Source of the DNA: Arbacia lixula
Taxonomy: Eukaryota; Echinodermata; Echinoidea; Arbacioida; Arbaciidae
Direction: 5' to 3'
Assembly (NCBI GenBank): GCA_963669155.1
Contig: OZ022593.1
Span: 17,823,289-17,887,288, forward strand
DNA: 64,000 nt
How positions within the stretch are numbered: position 1 is the first letter of the stretch; every line of letters begins with the position of its first letter. The notes under the pieces were generated by a model. The model saw only the letters and a program-made list of their open reading frames with translations. It was not told the DNA's origin and ran no database searches. Shown one piece after another: positions 32,405-42,516 of this stretch. Both the position numbers and the translations under genes were made by a program.

Positions 32405-32780
32405 ATCAGGTTGAATCCACCTGTCCAGTCAAGTGGGGAATATAGTATAATAGCTGATCATATGTCAGGCAAACTGCGGCAATGTTCCACAAAAATGCTA
32501 TTGATCCTGTGAACTTAGAGTAAAGCTCACAGGTTAAATCCACCTGGGCCATGTTGCATAAAACTTACCATTGATGGTAACTTTGCTACCAATGGCACCT
32601 CCTTGAATTTGATTGGCTGTCCAGTGATGTTACCATGGTAGTTTTATGCAACGGGACCCTGTTCAGTCAAATGGGGTATATAGTACAATAGCTGATGAAA
32701 TACCAGGCATTGCTCCACAAGTTTCTGTTGATCCTGTGATTCTGTGAACTCATTTACAGTAAAGCTCATTAAGAATACAG
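32405..32780. repeat. Local direct duplication, split by a MITE
   Basis: The unit TCCACCTG(T)CCAGTCAAGTGGGG...ATAGTAYAATAGCTGAT...GATCCTGTGA...GTAAAGCTCA occurs at about 32415-32535 and again from 32538 to 32775. The second copy holds a 112-bp MITE just after CCACCTG, so the first copy serves as the empty site. Confidence 0.85.
32547..32658. mobile_element. Palindromic MITE (GTTGCATAAAAC) with CTG target duplication
   Basis: Ends GGCCATGTTGCATAAAACTT and (other strand) GGTCCCGTTGCATAAAACTA, each followed by ACCAT words. CTG stands on both sides (32544-32546 and 32659-32661), and the duplicate at 32415 has a single CTG in uninterrupted CCACCTGTCCAGTC. So the target duplication is 3 bp. Length 112 bp. 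Confidence 0.92.
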
Positions 32781-33279
32781 TTAGGGAAAGGATTAGGTTT
32801 ATTGTTGAGTCCGGAGTTGAAGTTAGGTATTGGACAGAGTTGTGTCCTACCCGCATATAAGAAATCGACTGTGGAGCAATTGCCACTGTAGCATGTGTCA
32901 TACAATCCGGAAGAGCTAGATACTCCCTACAATCACTGCTCACATTAAAGAGAAATTAAGATTCCATTCTACTTCTAACTGGCCCCTACAATCAAACAAC
33001 CACTGAAATATCACTCCTATAGTTGTTTTTCTACCTCAGTAACAAAGAAAGCTGTCATTGATTAATCACGATCAATTGTGTTCACACACTGAAACTGACC
33101 AGTCAATTTCTGCAACCATTCGGTGTGGGCGTTAACTGGACGAGCTCTATTGATCACTCACACATGTTGAATGCATATGATTAACTGTAAAAAAAACACC
33201 ATGCGTGTGAAGTATTTGCCCAAGGATGATGCCCCCGTATGAATTAGTTTATTAGAAGGCTATGGTGTTGGCTTGGCAT

Positions 33280-33640
33280 AATCTCTGTCTGAAAGTATTG
33301 ATATGTTAATTAGCAGCTGTTGAGGCAATGAAACCACCACGGCCAGAGTAGAACCGGCCTCCAAGTGACAACCCCTCGAGTCCCGCTTCCATCTTCAGGG
33401 AGTACTCTAGTCAATCCTTGAAAACAGCAATCGCCATGGCAACAGACTACTTATTTCAATGAGCCATTCAGCTGGGAATAAGTTGAGAGGCAGCTGGATA
33501 AAACCCGTCACGGCAGGAGTTTTTTACTCGATCAAGGCAGCAGTTTCAAAGGGGAATTAACATCCGAGAGATTAGTTCATGCAAATAAAAGCAAAGAGGA
33601 AGCCTCACAAACTGTATAATAAGATATTAATGAAATTTAA
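33280..33640. promoter_or_regulatory. Possible regulatory segment (motif-dense, repeat-free)
   Basis: No repeat is visible for several hundred bases. It holds TTAATTAGCAGCTG (homeodomain site beside an E box, 33306), CGCCATGGCAAC (RFX-like, 33432), TTCAAAGGGG (TCF-like) and CATGCAAATAAA (POU octamer-like, 33579). Such sites occur by chance; only conservation or chromatin data could support a function. Confidence 0.15.
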
Positions 33641-33716
33641 GAGTCTTTTGTTAAAAGCCCAACATTTCTTCTTGTAGGTGAATTATGATTGTCTCATTAA
33701 GTAATATACTATATTG

Positions 33717-33900
33717 CCTTACTTTGACAAAAGGAAGCAGGTGACAAAGCCCTCAACTTTGAGTTATTTTTGCCTATGCCTACAGGTTGTACCCGGCACT
33801 TACTATACAGTGTAGAGACAACATCTGGAGAAAGTAGTGATAATGTCAGTACTGCAAGATATCTAATCTAACATGATGTGGTGTTCCATTGATGCTAATG
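33717..33900. mobile_element. MITE family J, partial copy
   Basis: CTTACTTTGACAAAAGGAAGCAGGTGAC at the left and, at the right, AATCTAACATGATGTGGTGTT, matching the reverse complement of 21946-22194. It stops at the GA tract without its second end. Confidence 0.75.
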
Positions 33901-33904
33901 TAAG

Positions 33905-34061
33905 AGAGGATGAAAGAGAGAGTGCGGGAGGGTGGAGAGAAAGGGGAGAGAGGAATAGGATATTGATGGAGAAAGAGAGAGTGGGGAACAGAGGGAGAGT
34001 TAGAGAGAGTCAGAGTGAGAGAGAGGAAAGAGAGAGTGAGAGAGGATAGAGAGAGAGAAAG

Positions 34062-34100
<39 letters not shown>

Positions 34101-34102
34101 GT

Positions 34103-34150
<48 letters not shown>

Positions 34151-34484
34151 GGAGGGATGTAGAGAGGGAAAGAATGGAAGGAGATAGTGAGAAGTTGAGT
34201 GAGAGAAAAGAGGAAGAGGGAGGGGGAGAGAGAGTGAGGGAGGGGGAGAGAGTGAGGGAGGGGGAGAGGGTGTGAGGGAGGGAGAGAGTGAAGGAAAGAG
34301 AGAGAGTGAGAGAGAGAGAAAAAAGAGAAAGGAGTGAAAATGAGAGTGAGACTGAGGGTGGAAGAGCGGGTGAGAAAGATGAAGCAAGAGAGAGAGGGGA
34401 AGAGAGGGGAAGAGAGGGTAAGAGAGAGAGAGAGAGAGAGAGGAAGAGAGGGTAAGAGAGAGAGAGAGAGGGGGGGAAGAGAGG

Positions 34485-34545
<61 letters not shown>
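33905..34545. repeat. Long (GA)n-rich tract, 640 bp
   Basis: Almost pure purine on the plus strand with runs of pure GA at about 34065-34096, 34107-34147 and 34488-34544, and repeated GGGAAGAGAGGGTAAGAGAG blocks. Ser/Leu-rich minus-strand frames of up to 247 codons come from it. Confidence 0.95.
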
Positions 34546-34546
<1 letters not shown>

Positions 34547-34777
34547 CAATAGGAAGTCCTTCCTCAATTATGTTGTCAGGTGGCTGCAAAAATTATTAAC
34601 CTAAATTGCTGTGCTGGTAATCCATCATGACCTGACAGAACTGGCTTTCCCCGTCATTAAGCACAGAACAAATCTGAGAAGGTTCAGGCACCTTATAAGA
34701 CATGGCAATATTAACCCTATGGGGCTGCGCTTAGAAGATTTGATTTGAGTTCCCGGAATCCAAGTTTTGGGGACATT

Positions 34778-35261
34778 AGGGGCGTCTTCATTAGACCATT
34801 GTGGCGAAATAGCTAGCTAGTTCTGATCGGGCTAGCCTAGCCAGATCACGAAATAGCTAGCTACTTGCGTCTTCATCAGCCAGATCAGGCAAAATAGCTA
34901 GCTATTTGGTCGAGAAAATTTCCCAAGAAATCTTGGGCTAGATGGAGCTAGCTCGATGCGTCTTCATTAGCCTGAAAATTTCTTGATCCCGGCATGCATC
35001 AGCGCACACGAGGCATTGCTTACATAATAGGTTTTTATACGTGCGTGAATGTGAGCTCACAACCAAAGCCATGTGGTCATGGCCTATTCCCGTCGCACAC
35101 TGCGTATGTGCGAAAATCAGGATAATTTATGCATCCTGAGTTTCGAGCTTACATATCCCAAGTTTCAAGCTAATGAAGATGCGATTTCAACTTCAGGCTA
35201 GTACCCCAGATCACCAAACTAGCTCGCTGTTTCGTCTGATCGAGCTACTGAAGACGCACCT
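34778..35261. mobile_element. MITE family A, copy 2, whole, ATT target duplication
   Basis: Ends AGGGGCGTCTTCATTAGACC and (other strand) AGGTGCGTCTTCAGTAGCTC. ATT precedes and follows. A nearby host duplicate, CCAAGTTTTGGGGGACATTG at about 35274, preserves the empty site with one ATT. The words GCGTCTTCATTAG or GCGTCTTCATCAG recur at 34867 and 34957. Length 484 bp; no transposase. Confidence 0.92.
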
Positions 35262-35508
35262 ATTGTTTTCAAATCCAAGTTTTGGGGGACATTGTTTTCA
35301 AATCACAGTTTTGAAACTGTGTTTTTAGAAGAGCGTTTATTAGACTTTTGTTTATTAGACTTTTGTGAGACATGGTCTCACCGAACGTTCCATGGTGCAT
35401 CTCTCTCGGCGTAGTTTTTCCCTTTGCGCACATTCTGTGCAACGCTTTGTGACGTCAGAAACGAGGCATGTGCATTAGATCCAACGCATTGTGACGACAT
35501 ATCAAAAG

Positions 35509-36156
35509 TGTTTCAAACCACAGTGGCGTCTACTAGATTTCAGAAACTCTATTTCATGTTGCATAAAGATTTTATTCTCTATACCGTTAATATTAAGGAA
35601 AAGTCATCTCATAATGTGTTTCAAAGCACGGTGGTGTTTACTAGATTTCAGAAACTTTATTCCATACTGCATAAAGATTTTATTCTCGATACCGTTAATA
35701 TTAAGGAAAAGTTATCTCATAATGTGTTTCAAACCACGGTGGTGTTTACTAGATTTCAGAAACTCTATTACATGTTCAATAAAGATTTTATTCTCTATAC
35801 CGTTAATATTAAGGAAAAGTCATCTCATAATGTGTTTCAAACCACGGTGGCGTTTACTAGATTTCAGAAACTCTATTTCATGTTGCATAAAGATTTTATT
35901 CTCTATACTGTTAATATTAAGGAAAAGTCATCTCATAATGTGTTTCAAACCACGGTGGCGTTTACTAGATTTCAGAAACTCTATTTCATGTTGCATAAAG
36001 ATTTTATTCTCTATACTGTTAATATTAAGGAAAAGTCATCTCATAATGTGTTTCAAACCACGGTGGCGTTTACTAGATTTCAGAAACTCTATTTCATGTT
36101 GCATAAAGATTTTATTCTCTATACCATTGATATTAAGGAAAAGTCATCTCATAATG
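35509..36156 (+). repeat. Six 108-bp tandem units with conserved open frames
   Basis: Anchors TACTAGATTT at 35531, 35639, 35747, 35855, 35963 and 36071 give an exact 108-bp period. As 108 is a multiple of three, the array keeps two plus-strand frames open: one of 281 codons (35424-36269) with 36-residue repeats FQTTVAFTRFQKLYFMLHKD and so on, and one of 239 codons. Units 4 to 6 are almost identical. No signal peptide, domain or nearby promoter is seen. Most likely a minisatellite; a repeat protein is not excluded. Confidence 0.9.
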
Positions 36157-36265
36157 CATCCTGCAGCCATATTCGGATGCGGTTTACAGTCATGCCCGCT
36201 TCCGGCCTAGTGTGTTCATGTATGAGACTGGAAGCGGATATGACTGAAAAAACAATCTTGATGTC

Positions 36266-36471
36266 CTAATAAATACTATTTACAAAATAGTAAAACTTTT
36301 GGTACAGTAACACCATGTGGTTGTATTCTTTCGGATAATTGGCCCACTTATGGAGAGAAGAAAGGAAAGGAAAGTGAAAAGTGAAAAAAGGAGAGGTGAA
36401 TTTTTATATTTTATAACACTTACACAAGACTATTTTTAGCTTTAGCTTTCGGTGTTTTAAACCAAAAATAA
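36266..36471 (+). repeat. Dispersed repeat G, long copy
   Basis: TAATAAATACTATTTACAAA, AACACCATGTGGTTGTATTC, ATATTTTATAACACTTACAC and TTTTTAGCTTTAGCTTTC are the reverse complement of 51797-51994. Family unknown. In both places a Penelope-like fragment lies within about 200 bp. Confidence 0.75.
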
Positions 36472-36624
36472 ATGGGATGGAATGGAGGTAGAAGAAGAGG
36501 GTGGGTGTTGATGAGAGTTGTGAACTAGTCACAAAGTAGTGATAAAGAGAAAAGAGAGAAAAGGAAATGAGAAAAGTGTAGAAAAATTATAGTCAGTTCT
36601 GCAACTAACTATAGGTTTCTTTCA

Positions 36625-36830
36625 AAATCTGAAAGAGGGAGTATCAGTCTCGATGTTTCGGGCAGTGTGCTCTGTCCGTCATCCGGAGAATAACTCGAAG
36701 AAACTAACGAGCGCGCCGAGTATTTATGGGATCCGAGGATCCGAAATAACCCGACAGTGTCCGAAACCTTGATGTCGTTGTGCAGTGAATTATGGGACAA
36801 TTTCCCCCTATATGTGGTATGGAGAATTCT
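36625..36830 (-). mobile_element. Penelope-like terminal fragment (tentative)
   Basis: On the minus strand GGATGACGGACAGAGCACAC is followed by CTGCCCGAAACATCGAGACT: a GGNCAG/CTGCCC stem closed by a GAAAC box, preceded by a CTGATGA-like word with one change. Terminal hairpins of this kind, some of them hammerhead ribozymes, are known in Penelope-like elements. Nothing coding is left. The match is by pattern only. Confidence 0.3.
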
Positions 36831-37019
36831 GTGTGGGAGGAGGCTTTGCTCAGCTTTACTGATTTCCCTCTTCGATATATAACACGTTCACATCTCATGT
36901 AGATTGCACTGGTAAAAACACACACACATATATACGAATATGAGTGAGTGCTCATTGTGCAGAAAATTAGGCCAAGGGGGGGGGGGGGGATCACTTAGTC
37001 ACTTTCACATTTGCATGAC

Positions 37020-37227
37020 TTCTTTTTATCTGTTTTTTTTTCTTAAATGTGTTTTTTGTTAGTCTTTGTTATTGTTATCTTTGATCTTTGTATTAATTGT
37101 ATTTGAATGCTACATATTTTATGTTCAGTGATTTGTATCACAGGGCTCCTTTTGAAAGCAGTCCTTGAGACTGAAAGGACTACCATGTCTAACTAAAACC
37201 TGAAATAAATAAAATAAATAAATAAAA
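37020..37227 (+). mobile_element. LINE 3' end (CR1/L2-like), fragment
   Basis: CAGGGCTCCTTTTGAAAGCA, an AGTCCTT/AAGGACT hairpin, then ACTACCATGTCTAACTAAAA and a tail of AAATAAATAAAATAAATAAA. The final CTACCATG plus (AAAT)n arrangement is shared with 20136-20223. T-rich DNA upstream may be its 3' untranslated part. Confidence 0.6.
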
Positions 37228-39639
37228 TGGTCATTGCCAAATAATGTTTTTCTCTCTGATTTTTCTTTACAGTAGTATATCTAGTTACTTGCCTTTATTT
37301 CTTTTTCTTTCTTTCTTTCTTTCAGTCATTCAATATTTTTATTTCTCGATATGTTTCTCTATATAACCTATGTATGATTTTGATACAATGTACATATAAT
37401 ACATGTACGCCAAGTGGACTACTAATAGTACAATTCGTTGTCAGATTTATTTACTCTCTTTATGTTTCTCTTTCTCCCAAATCCCCCCCTTCTTTCTTAT
37501 TTCATTAAGATTTTAAAATATATTTACATTTTAAAAGAGAAATTTCATAAGCTTTCTATGCATGTTTGAACAGATACATGTAGATGTACTTAAAATTCTA
37601 TCATTAAACATATATGTAGAGAAATGCATAGAAATAAGAAGTATAATTCTATTTACACTAAATCCAAAATTAAGAAGGAGCTTCCCTGATTACATCAAGT
37701 TTGATGTACATTTACATAAATTATGATAAGCCCATAATAAGCCCATAATAAGCCCATTCCTGTGGGTCCAAATTCGCCATTGAAACAAAAAAAAAGTGTT
37801 TTTCATCTAACGGTACTCACAAATGCGACAGCTTTTTTTTTTTTTTTTAATCTTATCTGCTCTCATTGAGCAAACACTACAAGCTAATGGCATATTTGCA
37901 ATCAATTGAAAAGTCTTAGGTACAATCCTCCCTTTAATCCAGGCCTTGCGTAGATGTAATCATTACAAATGGGCAGCTCCATGGAAACGAAAGGGCATTA
38001 AGACCCATTTTGCAACTCTAAGCACGTAATCTAAAAACAGGTTATATATGCATGCCACATGACAAACATCACACTTCAACTGACCGACATTTCTGCAACC
38101 TTTTTAGAACAAATACTTCACACTAATGGCATATTTGTAACAATTGACAAAGGGGAGGATAGAATATCTACATTTGTAGTCTCAAACAAGCTTCAGGTGA
38201 TCTATTATATATACCAATAATCTATTACTAAAATTTGATTCATTTTATTTGTGAAATTAGTCTGGTTATCTTCTCATCAAAGCTAAGGGTGACCATTCTA
38301 TACATACAAACTGTACTACAAGTATGCTTAGAAAATGAATTGATTTTTGTTTCTTACATTTTCTTTCATATCATCTTCTACATGTTCATATATACTTACA
38401 CAATTGCATGTGTTATTGGATTTGTTTGACCTGAGGTTTTGTTCATATTTCCTGTTTTGGTTGTTTACCAATAGGTTTCACAAGAATATTAAGCCTGGCA
38501 TCCACGCGGTTGGATATATCTGATCAAACTAAACCCAAGTACTCTAAGAATAGTCACATTGTCATTCTCTTTTTTTTTTCTTAGTCAAAATCAGACCCCT
38601 TTAATAAAATAGTTTGGTTCAAAAACAGCTGCAGCCTGGGAGACAGGCTAAAGGATGATCTGCGGACCTTGGAAATCAAGTTACCCTTTGTATACCCTGA
38701 AAGCTCCATTTTTTGTATCCAAGACATGACAATATATAACAACTTTTCATGAAATTTTCAATTGTTATTGTATTTTTGCTAATTAAATAGTGAATCATCG
38801 ACATGGTACATGGCTTGATATAACATACTCTTTCATGTGGCGTCTGGAGACAAGTCTACTGTTTATACTCTCCCTCATCACCCTCCCCCCCCACCCCCCC
38901 CCCCACACACACTATTTTGGTTTGATAGTTAGTTGAAATTAAATGCTTTTAACATGCTAAGTGAATAACTGTCACCAACATATGTACTATTCATCAAACA
39001 GGTTTCAAATTGCATACACGCTCCCCACACATTTAACGTATTCGAGACACAAAAAAGACACATTGCTAGCTACAGAAATGCAATGTTTTTAACCATTACA
39101 AAGAATAAATGCTATTTATCATAAATAAGAATTGAGATATAAACATTTTCCCTTGCATATTATAAAATAATCAAAGGCACGATTTTTAGGATATCGCTTC
39201 TTTCGCTCCTATAGTAATATATTTCAATCTCAACTATAATCTTGTCAAGAGCAACAGAAATGCTGAGAAAAAGAACTGTTTTTCAGGAAAAGAGCGATGT
39301 GTCTTCATTACCATATGACTGAGCGAGTGTCGTGACTGCTCAGTAGATATTTCAATCAAACCCTCTAAATGGACGCGTTGGATTCAAAATATTAAGCCCC
39401 TCTTTCCTGTTATTTTGCCAAGATAACTTCAAATAGGCTCTCTGGACACTGCATTGTTAAGTTAATCTCTAATTTGTTAAAACTGTTCTTGAGGCTATAG
39501 ATGCACAGAATAGTTGTTTAGATTTTTTTACCAAAGCGGGATGAATGCTTGCCCTTAAATCACACTAATAGCCGTGGAATTGAAAATAAAAATGATGTTG
39601 TTATGAAATTGAATTTGATCCTTTCTCAAGGCTTTAAAG
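37228..39639. other. No gene seen; small duplications and a family F scrap
   Basis: CTAATGGCATATTTG with flanks occurs near 37883 and 38122, a diverged duplication. CCATAATAAGC repeats at 37732-37760. A family F right end lies at 38605-38664 (AATAGTTTGGTTC, CAGCCTGGGAGACAGGCTAA). A poly-C patch is at 38885-38905. The rest, including 39250-39640, is unique-looking. Confidence 0.5.
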
Positions 39640-39895
39640 AAATCATCTTACAGTATGTTTAAGTAGATTCTAACTGAAATACATAGTTGTACTATGAAGC
39701 GTAAAGCGTGGGGGTGGGGAAAATAAGGAGACTGCAAAAGCTCTTGAGATGACATCTTAGAATCTGTGAAAGGAGATTCTATCTTTAAGATATAATAGTA
39801 CTATGAAGCATGACGGGGGAGAGAAGAATATGAAGGCTTTCAAGATAACATCTCACAGCCTTTTAGAGAAGATTCTATCTTTAAGATTTAGTATC
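39640..39895. repeat. Direct duplication, ~115-bp period
   Basis: ATTCTATCTTTAAGATATAATAGTACTATGAAGC and a GATNACATCTYA...GAGATTCTA block occur twice to two-and-a-half times between 39650 and 39890, ending in a poly-G run. Confidence 0.65.
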
Positions 39896-39919
39896 TAGGG
39901 GGGGGGGTGGAATGCTGAA

Positions 39920-40475
39920 ATAATCATCTTCCCCAGTTCTTATTCCCTTCCCAACTGCAGGCAGCGAGAGAGCAAAATTTGTGACAATTTGAGCCAAATT
40001 AGGAAAACGGCCTCCTTCTCAAGATACCCGCACCATTCCACCGAGCCAAAACTCTGACACGCAACGCCAAACCCTTGGCCTAAGTAGATTTCCTTCCGCG
40101 CGCTTGCCACTTTTTTTATGGCGACCAATTATCGCGAAAGGGGAAGCGAAAACTTGACACCGGCCTGTTACAGATGTGAGAGAAAATATGAGGGGAAAAG
40201 GTTGACGCCTCGGTTAACTTGAATTTTAGGGTCAGAGGCAAAGTGGACGAGGGTAATGGCGCGATGTAGAGATTGTTTTGACGTGGCAATGGATCATTCC
40301 ACTTTTGACGCGGGGTAAGGCTGCTGAAGTGGACAATTGGCTTTTGGTGGCTCCTGATCGAGCCAGACAATTTGATCTTTCTCTACCCTTTTTGTAAACT
40401 TAACCAAAATAAAAATGAACCAAATAAAACAAGCAAAAGATCTGGATGGCTCTTTCATACCGGTAACACGAATTG
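39920..40475. other. No gene called; GC-richer unique DNA
   Basis: Higher GC than its neighbours (CCGCGCGCTTGCC, ACCAATTATCGCGAAAGGGG) and no visible repeat. Short minus-strand frames of 62 and 84 codons have no domain. It might be conserved non-coding DNA. Confidence 0.3.
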
Positions 40476-40501
40476 TATGTAATCAAAGCTATCTACAATG
40501 A

Positions 40502-40635
40502 CCTTCGTCTATAAAGACCACTGTCTATAAAGACCACTGTCTATAGAGACCAGTCTATAAAGACCACTGTCTATAAAGTCCACTATCTATAGAGACCAGT
40601 CTATAAAGACCACTGTCCTTAAGGACCACTGTCTA
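40502..40635. repeat. 16-bp minisatellite, left part (~8 units)
   Basis: ACTGTCTATAAAGACC units with small variations. The array resumes at 42517 beyond the inserted pearl element. Confidence 0.9.
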
Positions 40636-41425
40636 TAACAAGGCATTAGCAATATTGTGTCTCGCCCACTTGCGAAAATAACCAGAAATATCGCGATCTC
40701 CGTTGCTACGCAAAAGAATTGTATCCCTGGCTGATTGTGAAATATCTGCCATAGAATGTAACATTCCATAAATGAGAAGGGCTATTTCACGCAATGCTAC
40801 TTCCTCTATCTACTCCCCCTCCCCCACCTTCCCCCTTCTTTGAGATGGAATAAAAAGCCTCCACCAAGTTCTATTAGATTAGACAAAGACAAAACAGGAT
40901 GATAATCAGTTGCACAATAGAGGCGAAGTAAACTTTGTCTCTGGGGGGCATAGAAATGTAAAAAGGTTAAAATTAGTGCTGCAGTTGAAAACTGAACATG
41001 GAATAAAGTTTCTAAAATTGATACGTTTATATAAGAAAGTTTGTCAACAGACATGAATAATGCTGAACATTATGATTGTAATAAGGCATGCATGTAAAGT
41101 GAACAAAGTAGAATAAATTTTTTGGAGACTTGATACCACATCTATTACATGTATATGCCATGTTGCCATAAAATAAATGAGCTCCTTTGTTGCCTAAGAG
41201 GTAGTGCCTGCCTGTAAAACCTGTGAAAAACTGAAACAAACAAATAAGCAACTTTAAACAGACAACATCAAAATCAGGTGCAAAATAGTGACTTTGAATA
41301 AATTTGCATAAATGTGCATGAGTAATGTTTGCCTAAATCTTCATCAGTAATGCTCACACATGCTCACACAATTCTATGCACAAGTTAGGAAGCCTTCACC
41401 AAGAGTCTTGCAAGTAAACTTTAAT

Positions 41426-42401
41426 GTATGACCTCAAATGACCTTTGACCTTATCATGTGACCTCTTACAGCACAATAACATGCAGGTGCCCCCAGTGCA
41501 TCCATCATCCAAGTTTGATTGCCATTGTAGCAACATGTGATGAGTTATATGTGATAAGAGAGTCTTGCAAGTAAACTTTAACGTATGACCTCAAATGACC
41601 TTTGACCTTATCCTGTGACCTCCAACGGTACCATAACATGAAGGTACCCCCAGTGCATCTATGACCCAAGTTAGGTTGTAATCCAAGCAACCTATGTGAA
41701 GTTATTTGTCAAAAGAGAGTCTTGCAGGTAAACTTTAACGTATGACCTCAAATGACCTTTGACCTTATCCTGTGACCTCCAACAGCACCATAACATGAAG
41801 GTACCCCCAGTGCATCTATGACCCAAGTTAGGTTGTAATACAAGCAACCTATGTGAAGTTATTTGTCAAAAGAGAGTCTTGCAGGTAAACTTTAACGTAT
41901 GACCTCAAATGACCTTTGACCTTATCCTGTGACCTCCAACAGCACCATAGCATGAAGGTACCCCCAGTGCATCTATGACCCAAGTTAGGTTGTAATCCAA
42001 GCAACCTATGTGAAGTTATTTGTCAAAAGAGAGTCTTGCAGGTAAACTTTAACGTATGACCTCAAATGACCTTTGACCTTATCCTGTGACCTCCAACGGT
42101 ACCATAACATGAAGGTACCCCCAGTGCATCTATGACCCAAGTTAGGTTGTAATCCAAGCAACCTATGTGAAGTTATTTGTCAAAAGAGAGTCTTGCAGGT
42201 AAACTTTAACATAGAAAAAGAGAGTCTTGCACATACTCTTTAATATATGACCTCAAATGACCTTTGACATCATCACATGACCTCTGACAACACCATAACA
42301 TGAAGATATCCCTAGTGCTTCTATCAACCAAGTGTGGCTGCCATTGCTGTAACAGTTGCCAAGTTATGGATCATAAGAGAGTCTTGCAGGTAAACTTTAA
42401 C
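41426..42401. repeat. Six 157-bp units of pearl copy 2
   Basis: Units start at 41426, 41583, 41740, 41897 and 42054, then a 34-bp spacer, then a last unit at 42245-42401. Units 2-5 are almost identical to the units of copy 1; the first and especially the last are diverged. Units 1-5 have the exact TGACCTTTGACCT (DR1) core; unit 6 does not. Confidence 0.95.
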
Positions 42402-42406
42402 ATTTG

Positions 42407-42466
42407 TGACGGACGACGGACGACGGACGGACGACGGACGGACGACGGACGGACGACGGACGGACG
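42407..42466. repeat. (GACGGACG)n minisatellite inside pearl element 2
   Basis: About 60 bp, shorter than the one in copy 1. Confidence 0.95.
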
Positions 42467-42516
42467 CCATTTGGATCCCTTAGTCTCGCCTTCACCTCCG
42501 GTGGGCGAGACAAAAA

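Larger units (their letters stand above)
40636..42516. mobile_element. Pearl/HINE-like Helentron-associated element, copy 2
   Basis: It shares the left end AACAAGGCATTAGCAATATT... up to GAATTGTATCCC (40735) and the right end CCGGTGGGCGAGACAAAAA with copy 1. Between them is a 660-bp segment absent from copy 1, then six 157-bp units, then the ACGG minisatellite. It lies inside the 16-bp array, which fixes the borders at single-base precision on both sides. Length 1881 bp. No Rep/helicase frame. Confidence 0.82.

Noticed and set aside
33846-34589. Minus-strand frame of 247 codons, Ser/Leu/Pro-rich
   Set aside because: Direct translation of a GA/CT tract; no complex sequence and equal openness in other frames.
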